Of a stretch of 64,000 nucleotides of DNA, positions 32,831 to 43,498 are shown one piece after another. A model generated the notes under the pieces. That model did not search any database, was not told the DNA's origin, and saw nothing but the letters and a program-made list of their open reading frames with translations. Within the stretch, counting starts at the first letter, position 1. Each line of letters opens with the position of its first letter. Source of the stretch: Flectonema sp. DT1601 (lineage: Eukaryota > Euglenozoa > Diplonemea > Diplonemida > Diplonemidae); NCBI GenBank assembly GCA_964019425.1, contig OZ025842.1, positions 496,001-560,000 on the forward strand, written 5' to 3'. The translations under genes were made by a program, and so were the position numbers.

Positions 32831-33959
32831 TCAAAAGTTCACTGCCCCTATTCCTCTCCTAAATTTCTTATTCTGTAAGAGCGTGTCTAACAGGCAGGCC
32901 GCCGCTCCCGTCTTCCCGGTGGCCGAGTTCTTGTGACTGGCGAAGAAAAGGCACATGCGAGGAGAGTCCTGCTGGGGTCCTCCTGCCATGTGGTCCCACC
33001 AATACAGAGAGGCTTCTTCCCGCGAGTCGAAGGCCTTGTACTGGTTTTTGCTGTACCCGTTCACCATCGAGCTCGCTTCCCGCCAGCAGTCGTACAGACC
33101 CGTCTTTCGGCCCCTGACCACTGCGTACCATTTGTCACCTGGCGGTGGTGTGACTACAGGTCCCCCTTTCGGAGGGTTGTATCTCTCCACGAATCGCTGG
33201 GCTGACTCCCGCAGGACGAATCTTTTGTGGACGGCGCCCCTATAGTTGGACACCTCCCTCTTCGTTTCCTCCCACGTGGTGTACACTCCTGGGGATCTGC
33301 CTTCCGCGACTCCGTAGTAGAAGGTTGGTTTCCTGTCAAAGGGTGCTGGTTTCCATCTTGATTTCGGTGCGCAGGAGGAAGGTTGTTCTCGTCTCAAGTA
33401 CAGGGCGACACAGGGACTCAGTTGGGTGACTTCCGATGTGTAAATTCTTTCGGTCGAGTCATCCTGAATCAGCCATCCCCCCCTTCCGTTTCTCGTGTAC
33501 GATACATAATGACCTGAAGACTCGCTGTGTCTGGTGTGTTGGATCCCTCCAGTCAGGGCGTACAGGCGGCTCGAAGTGTCTACGAAGGATGCCGGTATGC
33601 TGACCTTTTCTTCGGCTTCGGGATCTCCGAAATGTCCCTCGTTGAATCCAAAGAACAGTGATCGGGCTAACTCGTCTACCGATGTAGTGACCGTCGCTGA
33701 GCTCGACTTGCAAATCGGGCAGACAAAGTCCGCCGGGCTGGTCGACGTTGTGACACAGGCTGTGGCTGGCGTTTGGCCAGGGTTCAGTCGGAGGATGGGT
33801 GTTCGATTCCGTTTCGTGTGTGTGTCTTCACAGACTCGACACGTGCGGGTCTGCGTTACGGTGGACATGAAGTCGACTGGTGGTGCTCCCATCTCCTCGA
33901 TCGCTTCGAGCAGCTCTGACAGTGCGTGTTCAGCAATTTCTTCGCAGCGGAACAAGACC
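32831..33959 (-). CDS. USP deubiquitinase C-half plus two RNase-H1-type hybrid-binding domains
   Basis: Continues the frame of 35433-38305 after the 1,473-bp intron (...KRW|VLFRCEE). It contains the USP zinc ribbon (CRVC and CPIC), then the catalytic His box SGHYVSYTR followed by WLIQDDS, the usual third-residue region. After the protease there are two ~45-aa units, FYYGVAEGRSPGVYTTWEE.. and WYAVVRGRKTGLYDCWREA.., matching the RNase H1 N-terminal / viroplasmin fold that binds RNA-DNA hybrids. No RNase H catalytic domain is seen after them; the frame ends ~50 codons later (...FRRGIGAVNF). Inference: the domains could hold the RNA-DNA hybrid made during target-primed reverse transcription. Confidence 0.85.
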
Positions 33960-35432
33960 CTGAGTTGAATTACCAGGTGAGATTTGGACAGTTAGCTTTT
34001 GGCTAAGGCCCTCCCTGAAGAGCAAGAACAGAAAAACTACTCACACCTGAAGAAAACATACACAAAGAACACACTGTAAGCTGTGTGTGTATTTTGTGTT
34101 TGTCACAACAGGAGAGAAAAGAAAGAATGTCAATGTTGGTCACCTTGCCTATCAACGCACAACATTGGTGGTCTCTACTAGACCCTGAGTGATCCCACTG
34201 GATCTCTCATCGTTCATAGTACCCTGTGTGAAGTTATAAAATCAAAGGTAAACTATGAACTACAAATGACTTAGCCTGTTATTATAATGCCACAGGCAGG
34301 CCCTGCATTCAGCAACTATCCAGCAGTGCTTGGATGTCCTGATCTTCTTCTAAAAAAAAGAAAGAAAAACAAAACTGTAGCTGGGATCACTCAGGATCAA
34401 CAGACTACCAATGCTACCTGTTGTACTTGCTCACTATGGGGGGTGATGCCAAACACCCAGAAGTACTTAACTACTTTCCTTCTTGCTGCCCAGGAGTTTC
34501 TGACCAGAACTAATAGAAAATAAAAAGTAGATGGGAAATAATAAAAAGTAAAATGGATATAACTGAAGTTAAACAAGACAAATGAGGTAACAGACCAGAA
34601 CAGATAGAGAATAAAAATAAAAGATATAGGCAAGAATGATTGTAGTGAAAGATTACAAATAAAAAAAATGCAAGTATCAACACATGATCAAGATACACCA
34701 GCAGCTAACAAACAACATAAAATTGAAGATCAGTTGCCAGAGTATTTCAACCATGGTAGAATACTCGCCCCTCTGGCAGGGATTATCCCAGACTTGTCCT
34801 TTAATCTAGTTGGACACCATGGCTTACAACCCTTCCAGAGGGAAGCACCATTATGACTTCTATTTTTTTTCTTCATGAAAATCATAAGGTGGTAACAAAG
34901 AAAAATGCTAAGAGGAACCCCTTATTAACACCTAAGACATCTAAACTGCAGCCCAGCTTATGCCCAATGCACTAACAGGTCATTCCCTCACACTCAGATC
35001 AAAAAATCAAAGTTCAGAGTGCATCTTAGCATGAATGAGAGAAATTTCTCATCGCTTTTTTTGAACAAAAGGGATAGAAGAGGGGATAGAAAACGAACAT
35101 AACAATAAAATTCTAAGTGAGAAACACTTAGCAGAAACACTTAGCAGCTTTTAAGGAGCTGAAAAGCAAAAAAAAAATCTAAGTGAGAAACACTTAGTAG
35201 AAACAATTCGTAGCTAATTAAGCTGAAAATAAAAAAATAAAAAATTTCTAAGTGTGAAATACTTAGCAACTTTTAGAACAAATATTTCAGTAAATAACCT
35301 GTAATGATTAAACCATTACAGGTTTGATGTCAAAACTGACAAGGACTGAGTTGAATTACCAGGTGAGATTTGGACAGTTAGCTTTTGGCTAAGGCCCTCC
35401 CTGAAGAGCAAGAACAGAAAAACTACTCACAC
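33960..35432 (-). repeat. Spliceable 1,473-bp insert in the USP domain (R-M-R)
   Basis: In the gene sense it starts GTGTGAGTAG and ends TTCAACTCAG, and its removal joins KRW to VLFRCEE in frame. It is made of two 87-bp direct repeats (R, 35346-35432 and 33960-34046) around a 1,299-bp middle (M). Each R alone also begins GT and ends AG. M contains hairpins such as ACCTGTAATG..CATTACAGGT and several CTAAGTG..CACTTAG stems. M is nearly identical to the units at 40859-43498. Alternatives are an element with short terminal direct repeats, or a piece of a 1.38-kb tandem satellite that happens to be spliceable. Confidence 0.85.
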
Positions 35433-38305
35433 CAACGCTTCAGTTCCCGCAGATTGCATAGGACACAGGCTGCCAGGTGTTCAGACGATTTGCTGCAATC
35501 TGGTAGAGGCATGCCCTTGCATAGGCACTGGAGCGCTGCGTTCATATAGCAGGAGTTCCCGAGATTCTGAATCCCCTCCAGACCTGCTTCAAATGGTACG
35601 AAGGGAGGATGTAGGTACTCTGGGACCCCACCTGTATCTTTCGCTGCTGCCGTAACCGATGTCTCGTCCTGTCCGGCGTCCCGTTCTAGTTCTCGACACT
35701 CGGGGTTCGAAGACTGCGCGTTCTCCGGGGCACCTCCTGGATCATTCACTACCGGCAACAGGAAGAGAGCCTCGGGTAGTATGGATACCCGCTCTGGTGC
35801 TGAACTCCCGGGGTTCATGTACTGTTGGTCGGTGATCGGCATTACGAGGTGTCTTAGGCCTACGTGGATCGGGACCTCGTCTGCGTGCATCAAAGATTCC
35901 ATCACTATTTCGGTCGGGTCCGCGTCCATCTCGGGGTATAACAGTTCCCTTGGCGTTTCCAGCGTGGTGTGTAATGCGTTCCGTGGCATACAGTCCGCAG
36001 TAGGGTCCAAACTCCACATGAGTGATGGCTCCTTCTGTGGACTCAGGGGTCTTCCCGGGACCGACTCCGGTTCCTGCTGTCCTCCGGCGAAAGATATAGT
36101 TGGGCCAGGAGGGTGTAGGGCGGCAGAGTCTGGCCTAGACAGGGAGGCTTCCTTCCACGGTGTCTCTCCAACGTATGTTGCGATCGGGCCAGTGTGCAGG
36201 TTAGATTCTAGGTCTTTTTTCCCCCGCGGTTTGTTATGGTCTAATAGTGGCTCCGCTACCTCTGGTCTTCCGGTGGATGTTGCGGTTGGGGCTCCGACCG
36301 GATCAGCTGGCAAGAATGGAATTGTGGCGGCTAGTGCGGGTCCTCCCGGCGCACCATGCGGTCTCAGACCGGACTCCGATATCCCCAAACCTCCAGCAAT
36401 TGGTGCGGTTGGGCCCGAAGGAGAAGGGACAGCGGTGGCTGGATCGTTTAGCGTGGGTTCCTTCTGTCCACCATCTGGCGAAGGAGGATTGCCTACATCC
36501 GATGCTGGTTCAACGGGCAACTCCTGCGGACTAATTGATAGCCTCAGCTCAGCTTTCGATACTTCTAGACCTCCGGCAATAGAAATGGATGGGCCTGGAA
36601 GAATAGGGCAGGCGGTGGCTGGAACAGTCGGGGTTATTTCAATCCGTCCAAGGGACGCTGTCGAAGGGAGGTCGTCTACAGCTAGTGCGGGTTCCCCATG
36701 CAAACGTGGGCTACTTGACGGGCTCAGCCTAGACTCCGATATCTCTAAACCTCCGGCAATAGGTATGGTTGGGCCAGGAGGTGCAGGGGCAGCGGTGGCT
36801 AAGGCGGCTTCGGATCGATCTCCAGAAGGCACGGAGGCATTGTCTACAGCTGGTGTGCGGTCGATGGACACTCCTTGGGGACTGGATGACAGACGCGACC
36901 CGGACTCCGGAACCTCTAAACCTCCGGCAATAGATATGGTTGGGCCAGGAGGAGCAGGGGCAGCGGTGGCTAAGGTGGCTTCGGATCGATCTCCAGCAGG
37001 CACGGAGGCATTGTCTACAGCTAATGTGCGGACGGTGGACACTCCTTGGGGACTGGATGACAGACGCGACCCGGACTCCGGAACCTCTAAACCTCCGGCA
37101 GTAGATATGGTTGGGCCAGGAGGGGTCGGGGCAGCGGTGGCTGAATCGGTCGAAGTGTTCTTCTGTGCGCCAGCTGGCGAAGAGGAGTAGCCTGCGGCTG
37201 GTGTGGGTTCGGCTTTGTGTAGTGGAGTTGCTAGGTTTGTACTGTGTTCCTCTGGCTTCGTAGTCGGCCTAGTAGCTGAATCCCTCTCGGGTTCCGCTGG
37301 CAAGTCGTTCCCTCCGGCAAGCGGTGTGGTTGGGTCTGGAGTTGGATCCATAGGTTGTGGGGACAAAGCGGACATTGATACGTCATCGGATGTGTTCGGT
37401 GCCGACGGCGTATGTGGCGTGTGCAGCTTGCTTGCGGATGACGTCGCTTGGTGTGTGAGCGATGCTCCTCTTGCTCTGAGGGCTTCTGCCGTGCAGACCA
37501 CCACTTGGGTTGAGACCCTCCTGGCATACAGGCCTGCAACTTCTCGTAGGGGTAACGTCGTGACAAGGGCGCGCAGCTGCGACAGTCGGCTTAGCGTCCT
37601 CACTGCTTGTGGGCCTAAACCTCCGTAGACTTCAAGGGCAATCGGGGAAAAATTTATTCCGTACTTTGCACATAAGGTCGAGTACTTGCCTGACTTTGCG
37701 GCTTCCGCATCACTGGCTGCTTGGCCCGGCTTGTTGTAGTTCCTGGATGCCCCTGGGTTGACGATCGTCACGTCAAACGCCCGTCCGACTCCCTCGCTCA
37801 ATCCTTGCGGGCAGTACCAGTCTGCAGGTCGCTGCTTGTTGTATCCGACGAGGTATTTGGGTTCCCTCATCGTTGCTAAGCCCGCCGAACGACAGATGCC
37901 GATAAATTCTTCCCTCACTTTATCGTGTCTGCGGTGGATATCCCCGCCGTCGATGCAGACAGAGGCGTGGTATCCGTACGCATCCTGTGTTTTTTTGCAA
38001 GCACGGCAGGCCTCATCTTCTGAGAACAAAGCTGCCCCGAGTCGTAGTCCGCAGGCGATACGGAATATGTCGGAGCCTATGTAGCACTCCTCATCCGGGC
38101 ACTGTAGCCACGCACTCGCTTTCGGCATCGTAAGAGACAGGAGTCTCTTCTTGTCGGTTGGCGTCGCTTCCTCCAGCAGCTTGTCCCGTGTGACCTGGTC
38201 TAGCCTGGCTGAGGTGAAGCGTTGTGGGTTATATGTGCCCTCCAGCTTTAGGCTATCCGGCAGTTCTTTGTTCAGCGTTTCTTGGATCTGCGAACTTAGG
38301 GTCAC
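35433..38305 (-). CDS. Restriction-like endonuclease fused to Pro/Ser repeats and USP catalytic N-half
   Basis: An open frame of about 957 codons with no ATG start, read as the continuation of the RT polyprotein. Residues ~100-117 form a CCHC-type knuckle (C100, C103, H113, C117). The PD-(D/E)xK-like nuclease follows: RPADW (159-163), AFDVTIVNP (176-184), KY (207-208) and ALEVYGG (223-229), as in R2/CRE-type LINEs, which nick target DNA to prime reverse transcription. About residues 330-760 hold seven or eight repeats of 57-60 aa with the core PPGPTISIAGGLEVPESG. The end has the USP Cys box LEGIQNLGNSCYMNAALQC (catalytic Cys919). The splice donor for the insert at 33960-35432 follows KRW. A long antisense open frame over the repeats is a shadow. 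Confidence 0.85.
36078..37335 (-). repeat. Coding tandem repeats, ~171-180 bp period
   Basis: The phrase CCTCCGGCAATAGATATGG or variants occurs near 36079, 36390, 36570, 36750, 36921, 37092 and 37312; the best three are exactly 171 bp (57 codons) apart. It encodes a Pro/Ser/Thr/Gly-rich linker between endonuclease and USP. The most 5' repeats in the gene sense are closest to each other, indicating recent unit duplication. Confidence 0.85.
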
Positions 38306-39496
38306 ATCTGTAGTCTCGCCAAAGGCTTACGCAGGTATCCTTTACTAGTCCTAGCGAACCTAAAAGGGCGGCATTCCTGTGTTTTGTGCATGAACGGAGG
38401 CCGAGTCCGCCCATCCGCGTGGGAAGCTGCGCCTGGATCCATCTCGAGCCTTCCAGACCCTGTCCTAGTACCGCTGAGGCAGTCCCCCTGACGACTTCAT
38501 CTACCATCTGCAGCTGTTCCGTTATATCGAATGAGCAGCTCCGCATCAGGTGTGTGACTTCGCAAAAGCCCGAGCACTGTCTAAGTAGGACTAGGGCTGC
38601 CTGTCTGTCTTCCATGCCTGCGATCAGACGGGCCTTGTCCTGTAGCTTGCTGACCTTCTGCGTTACGAAGTTCCGGACATGTGTGATCGATCCGAAAGGT
38701 GAACCTAGGAAGTCCCCGTTAAAAAGGGGGCTCCCCATGCCTTCCAATCCCCAGCCGGACGGGAGCTCGACTGGGTTCTCCTGTAAGACATACGTCTGGC
38801 ACTTGGCGGGCCTGAGGCACAGTCCTATCTTTGCCGATTCCCTGTCTAGGGTGCGTAGGGCTTGATCCACTTGTTCTAATGAGCCCGCGATCAGTCCATC
38901 GTCCAAATAAAAACAGGCGAACTCCGGGCTGGTTTTCAACACCTCCAAGAGCACCGGTTTCAAGGCTAATGAGAACAGCATCGGTCCCAAAGGGTCTCCC
39001 TGTTGTGCACCCTCAGCGGAGGACAGGGCGTGTTTGCCGAATAGTAACCACGACTGTCTACCGTAACACCACCGTACCCAGTTCTCGAGCTGTGAGCCCG
39101 TCGTAGCCTCGATGAACGCCCCACGGTGGACGCAGTTGAAGGCGTTCGAGAAGTCTATTTTGACGAAGACCTTCTCCGCCCCGAGGTTTTTGAATCTGAA
39201 CTCGTGGAGTGCATGGATGGCCGCTTCTGTCCCCCCTGGTACCGCTACTCCGAGTTGGCATACTTGCATAAGGTGGACTTTGGCCTCACGTGCGAATTGG
39301 CGACAGAGGTGTTTCGCTGTTAGTCTCCTCCAGGTTTCACCTACTGCGATCGGCCGGTATTCTCCTGGTCTGCCTTCCTTCTCTATGGCGGTCAGGTTTG
39401 CTCCTGCCATGAGAGGGGCGATTGTGCTTGGGGCTCGGCCGTTTGCCAGGAGCTTCACTACCTTTGTCAATGAGGCTAGTAGGCCCGGGACCTCCC
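38253..39496 (-). CDS. Reverse transcriptase domain of the OTU/USP element
   Basis: An open frame of ~414 codons without an ATG. RT motifs in order: RPIAVGETWRRL (motif 1-2 region), VKIDFSNAFNCV (catalytic Asp), GAQQGDPLGPMLFSLAL, FYLDDG (YLDD catalytic pair) and LRPAKCQ in the thumb-proximal part. The YLDD/QQGDPLGP combination is typical of restriction-endonuclease-type LINEs in protists and invertebrates. A segment reading GGPSGLTPQQLKDAV in another frame just upstream (39500-39560) belongs to the same protein, so the frame shifts between OTU and RT. The domain makes cDNA at the nicked target. Confidence 0.85.
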
Positions 39497-39557
39497 CCTA
39501 TCTACAGCATCTTTAAGTTGTTGTGGTGTGAGACCTGAGGGGCCCCCACTCGAACCT

Positions 39558-40859
39558 CTATGGAAGGACCGCAGGCGTCTCCTCGTCTATTGTAGATTCG
39601 GGCCCTGAGCCTTCCTGGTACTCTCCTGACTTGGGCGGGTGCAGTGTCCTTAGTTTTTCCAGCACTTCGTCCGAGTGTTCTGCCGGCGGTGGAGCGCTCA
39701 ATGCTGATATCGCCTGCGATATGCGGCCTTCTCTTACCAGCTCGGTTGCCCTCCGATTTCTTGATTTCTGGGACGGCGCCATTTTTGTCTGAATCTTGGC
39801 GGTCCCGGTCCCGGTCGCCGACCATAGTTCCGTGAAGTTGCCCTTTGACCATGCTGTCAGGTCATCTATCGCCCCGTTCAAGGCTGATTCAGTCATCCGG
39901 CCCCCCTTTCTACGGACTCTTCGCAGGGTACAGACCGGGAGCATTAGTAACAGCCGCCAGGCTTGGTCGCTATTTAAGTCTGCTACCAGATCTGACGTCA
40001 GTTTCAGCGCCTTCGCGAAGTGGTGCAGGAGGGGGACTGGAATCACTTTCAGTAGGGGCCTCCTCCGTGTGGCGATGGTTTCGAGGTCCGGCAGGCCTTG
40101 TGTCGTTAGTGCCTTCTCCTTGAATCCCTTATAGGCGTCGCAAAGTTCCTTGGATTCCAGCTTCTCTCTACAAGAGAGGTGCATGGGTTGTGTCATCCCA
40201 ATTACTAATCGGCAAACTGGGCACTCCCGTAGGTTGAGTCCGGAGAGGTGGCTGTGTGTCAGGGGGTTCCCACTGAACGCATGTTCTTGCGCGTGCTGGA
40301 GCAACTCCGTCCATGACGGGAACGCCGCCTTATGTCTGTCGCATTCTGGTTGTGGACACGTAAGAGAGACATCCTTTGGGCTGGGCGGATGTGGCAGCAA
40401 GGGGCCAGCTGTTTCCGCGGTGTTCATTCTGCCTGTCTGTAGGATCAAGAGAGGCCTTGCTTCATCGAGGAGGGCAGTCAACTTTTCTGGTGCCACTACG
40501 ACGGGGTCGTAATGGCTCCCCCGCAGGGTGAGTGTGATCACATGGCCTGGGGTTGTCCCGTTCCTTCCTGATACCACCAGTACTTCTTTTCCAACCAACA
40601 ACAAGAAGCTGCATTTCAGGTCATCTGCCATGGCTTGTACGGCAAGCGCGTCTCCCCATGCCCTGTCTGTCCTGAGGGCGTTGAGGTATGCTTCCATCTC
40701 TGTTTCTGAGGAAAAGCATTGGCTGAACACCTCCCGGTTCTTCTCGACAAAATCGGCGGTTCTTCGACGTAGTTCTTTGTGCTTGTTCTTCCAGTTCGAT
40801 CTATGACAAACGCTTCTGAACAGGCAATTCCCATCTCCTTCTACTCTTTCCACGCGTAT
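39558..40859 (-). CDS. OTU cysteine protease plus zinc fingers, N-terminal part of RT polyprotein
   Basis: About 430 codons. The OTU catalytic core is at the start: VEGDGNCLFRSV (Asp and nucleophile Cys10) and GSHYDPV (His114). A C2H2 finger (CPQPECDRH..HAQEH) and a CPVC..HLSC finger follow, then a basic region leading to a pre-RT segment (VREGRISQAISALSA..LEKLRTLHP) found before RT in related LINEs. OTU enzymes cleave ubiquitin chains. Neighbouring repeats end immediately upstream of the frame, where an in-frame stop lies in R, so translation must start nearby or after splicing. No ATG precedes the OTU motif in frame. Confidence 0.85.
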   Translation of the reverse strand: MRVERVEGDGNCLFRSVCHRSNWKNKHKELRRRTADFVEKNREVFSQCFSSETEMEAYLNALRTDRAWGDALAVQAMADDLKCSFLLLVGKEVLVVSGRNGTTPGHVITLTLRGSHYDPVVVAPEKLTALLDEARPLLILQTGRMNTAETAGPLLPHPPSPKDVSLTCPQPECDRHKAAFPSWTELLQHAQEHAFSGNPLTHSHLSGLNLRECPVCRLVIGMTQPMHLSCREKLESKELCDAYKGFKEKALTTQGLPDLETIATRRRPLLKVIPVPLLHHFAKALKLTSDLVADLNSDQAWRLLLMLPVCTLRRVRRKGGRMTESALNGAIDDLTAWSKGNFTELWSATGTGTAKIQTKMAPSQKSRNRRATELVREGRISQAISALSAPPPAEHSDEVLEKLRTLHPPKSGEYQEGSGPESTIDEETPAVLP

Positions 40860-43498
40860 GAGTTAAATTTCCAGGTGAGATTTGGACTGTTAGCTTTTGG
40901 CTAAGGCCCTCCCTGAAGAGCAAGAACAAAAAAACTACTCACACCTGAAGAAAACATACACAAAGAACACACTGTAAGCTGTGTGTGTATTTTGTGTTTG
41001 TCACAACAGGAGAGAAAAGAAAGAATGTCAAGGTTGGTCACCTTGCCTATCAACGCACAACATTGGTGGTCTCTACTAGACCCTGAGTGATCCCACTGGA
41101 TCTCTCATCGTTCATAGTACCCTGTGTGAAGTTATAAAATCAAAGGTAAACTATGAACTACAAATGACTTAGCCTGTTATTATAATGCCACAGGCAGGCC
41201 CTGCATTCAGCAACTATCCAGCAGTGCTTGGATGTCCTGATCTTCTTCTAAAAATAAGAAAGAAAAACAAAACTGTAGCTGGGATCACTCAGGATCAACA
41301 GACTACCAATGCTACCTGTTGTACTTGCTCACTATGGGGGGTGATGCCAAACACCCAGAAGTACTTAACTACTTTCCTTCTTGCTGCCCAGGAGTTTCTG
41401 ACCAGAACTAATAGAAAATAAAAAGTAGATGGGAAACAATAAAAAGTAAAATGCATATAACTGAAGTTAAACAAGACAAATGAAGTAACAGATCAGAACA
41501 GATAGGGAATAAAAAGAAAAGATAAGCAAGCGTTATTGTAGTAAAAGATAACAAATAAACAAATGCAAGTATCAACACATGATTTAATTACACCAGCAGC
41601 TAACAAACAACATAAAATTGAAGATCAGTTGCCAGAGTATTTCAACCATGGTAGAATACTCGCCCCTCTGGCAGGGATTATCCCAGACTTGTCCTTTAAT
41701 CTAGTTGGACACCATGGCTTACAACCCTTCCAGAGGGAAGCACCATTATGACTTCTATTTTTTTTCTTCAAGAAAATCATAAGGTGGGAACAAAGAAAAA
41801 TGCTAAGAGGAACCCCTTATTAACACCTAAGACATCTAAACTGCAGCCCAGCTTATGCCCAATGCACTAACAGGTCATTCCCTCACACTCAGATCAAAAA
41901 ATCAAAGTTCAGAGTGCATCTTAGCGTGAATGAGAGAATTTCCTCCCGCTTATTTTGAACAAAAGGGATAGGAGAAGGGATAGAAAACGAACATAACAAT
42001 AAAATTCTAAGTGAGAAACACTTAGCAGAAACACTTAGCAGCTTTTAAGGAGCTGAAAAGCAAAAAAAAAATCTAAGTGAGAAACACTTAGTAGAAACAA
42101 TTTGTAGCTAATTAAGCTGAAAATAAAAAAATAAAAAATTTCTAAGTGAGAAATACTTAGCAACTTTTAGAACAAATATTTCAGTAAATAACCTGTAATG
42201 ATTAAACCATTACAAGTTTGATGCCAAAACTGACAAGGACTGAGTTAAATTTCCAGGTGAGATTTGGACTGTTAGCTTTTGGCTAAGGCCCTCCCTGAAG
42301 AGCAAGAACAAAAAAACTACTCACACCTGAAGAAAACATACACAAAGAACACACTGTAAGCTGTGTGTGTATTTTGTGTTTGTCACAACAGGAGAGAAAA
42401 GAAAGAATGTCAAGGTTGGTCACCTTGCCTATCAACGCACAACATTGGTGGTCTCTACTAGACCCTGAGTGATCCCACTGGATCTCTCATCGTTCATAGT
42501 ACCCTGTGTGAAGTTATAAAATCAAAGGTAAACTATGAACTACAAATGACTTAGCCTGTTATTATAATGCCACAGGCAGGCCCTGCATTCAGCAACTATC
42601 CAGCAGTGCTTGGATGTCCTGATCTTCTTCTAAAAATAAGAAAGAAAAACAAAACTGTAGCTGGGATCACTCAGGATCAACAGACTACCAATGCTACCTG
42701 TTGTACTTGCTCACTATGGGGGGTGATGCCAAACACCCAGAAGTACTTAACTACTTTCCTTCTTGCTGCCCAGGAGTTTCTGACCAGAACTAATAGAAAA
42801 TAAAAAGTAGATGGGAAACAATAAAAAGTAAAATGCATATAACTGAAGTTAAACAAGACAAATGAAGTAACAGATCAGAACAGATAGGGAATAAAAAGAA
42901 AAGATAAGCAAGCGTTATTGTAGTAAAAGATAACAAATAAACAAATGCAAGTATCAACACATGATTTAATTACACCAGCAGCTAACAAACAACATAAAAT
43001 TGAAGATCAGTTGCCAGAGTATTTCAACCATGGTAGAATACTCGCCCCTCTGGCAGGGATTATCCCAGACTTGTCCTTTAATCTAGTTGGACACCATGGC
43101 TTACAACCCTTCCAGAGGGAAGCACCATTATGACTTCTATTTTTTTTCTTCAAGAAAATCATAAGGTGGGAACAAAGAAAAATGCTAAGAGGAACCCCTT
43201 ATTAACACCTAAGACATCTAAACTGCAGCCCAGCTTATGCCCAATGCACTAACAGGTCATTCCCTCACACTCAGATCAAAAAATCAAAGTTCAGAGTGCA
43301 TCTTAGCGTGAATGAGAGAATTTCCTCCCGCTTATTTTGAACAAAAGGGATAGGAGAAGGGATAGAAAACGAACATAACAATAAAATTCTAAGTGAGAAA
43401 CACTTAGCAGAAACACTTAGCAGCTTTTAAGGAGCTGAAAAGCAAAAAAAAAATCTAAGTGAGAAACACTTAGTAGAAACAATTTGTAGCTAATTAAC
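40859..43498 (-). repeat. Two further 1.38-kb R-M units upstream of OTU, second truncated
   Basis: From 40861 a full unit runs 1,382 bp to 42240, then a second starts and is cut at 43498 within GTAGCTAATTAA. The two are almost identical to each other and slightly more diverged from the unit in the USP. Orientation is the same for all three. Unlike the USP insert, the junction next to OTU reads AACTCAT rather than AACTCAG, so splicing there is uncertain. Short frames inside (MPQAGPAFSNYPAV...) are conserved only because the DNA is. Confidence 0.85.

Noticed and set aside
33960-35432. Group II self-splicing intron
   Set aside because: The 5' end GTGTG is suggestive, but the 3' end is CAG, I see no domain V hairpin, and there is no intron-encoded protein; a spliceosomal-type intron fits better.
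35781-37190. 469-codon plus-strand open frame over the Pro/Ser repeats
   Set aside because: It is the antisense shadow of the repeat-coding strand; the minus frame carries recognisable nuclease and USP motifs at its ends, while the plus frame has none.
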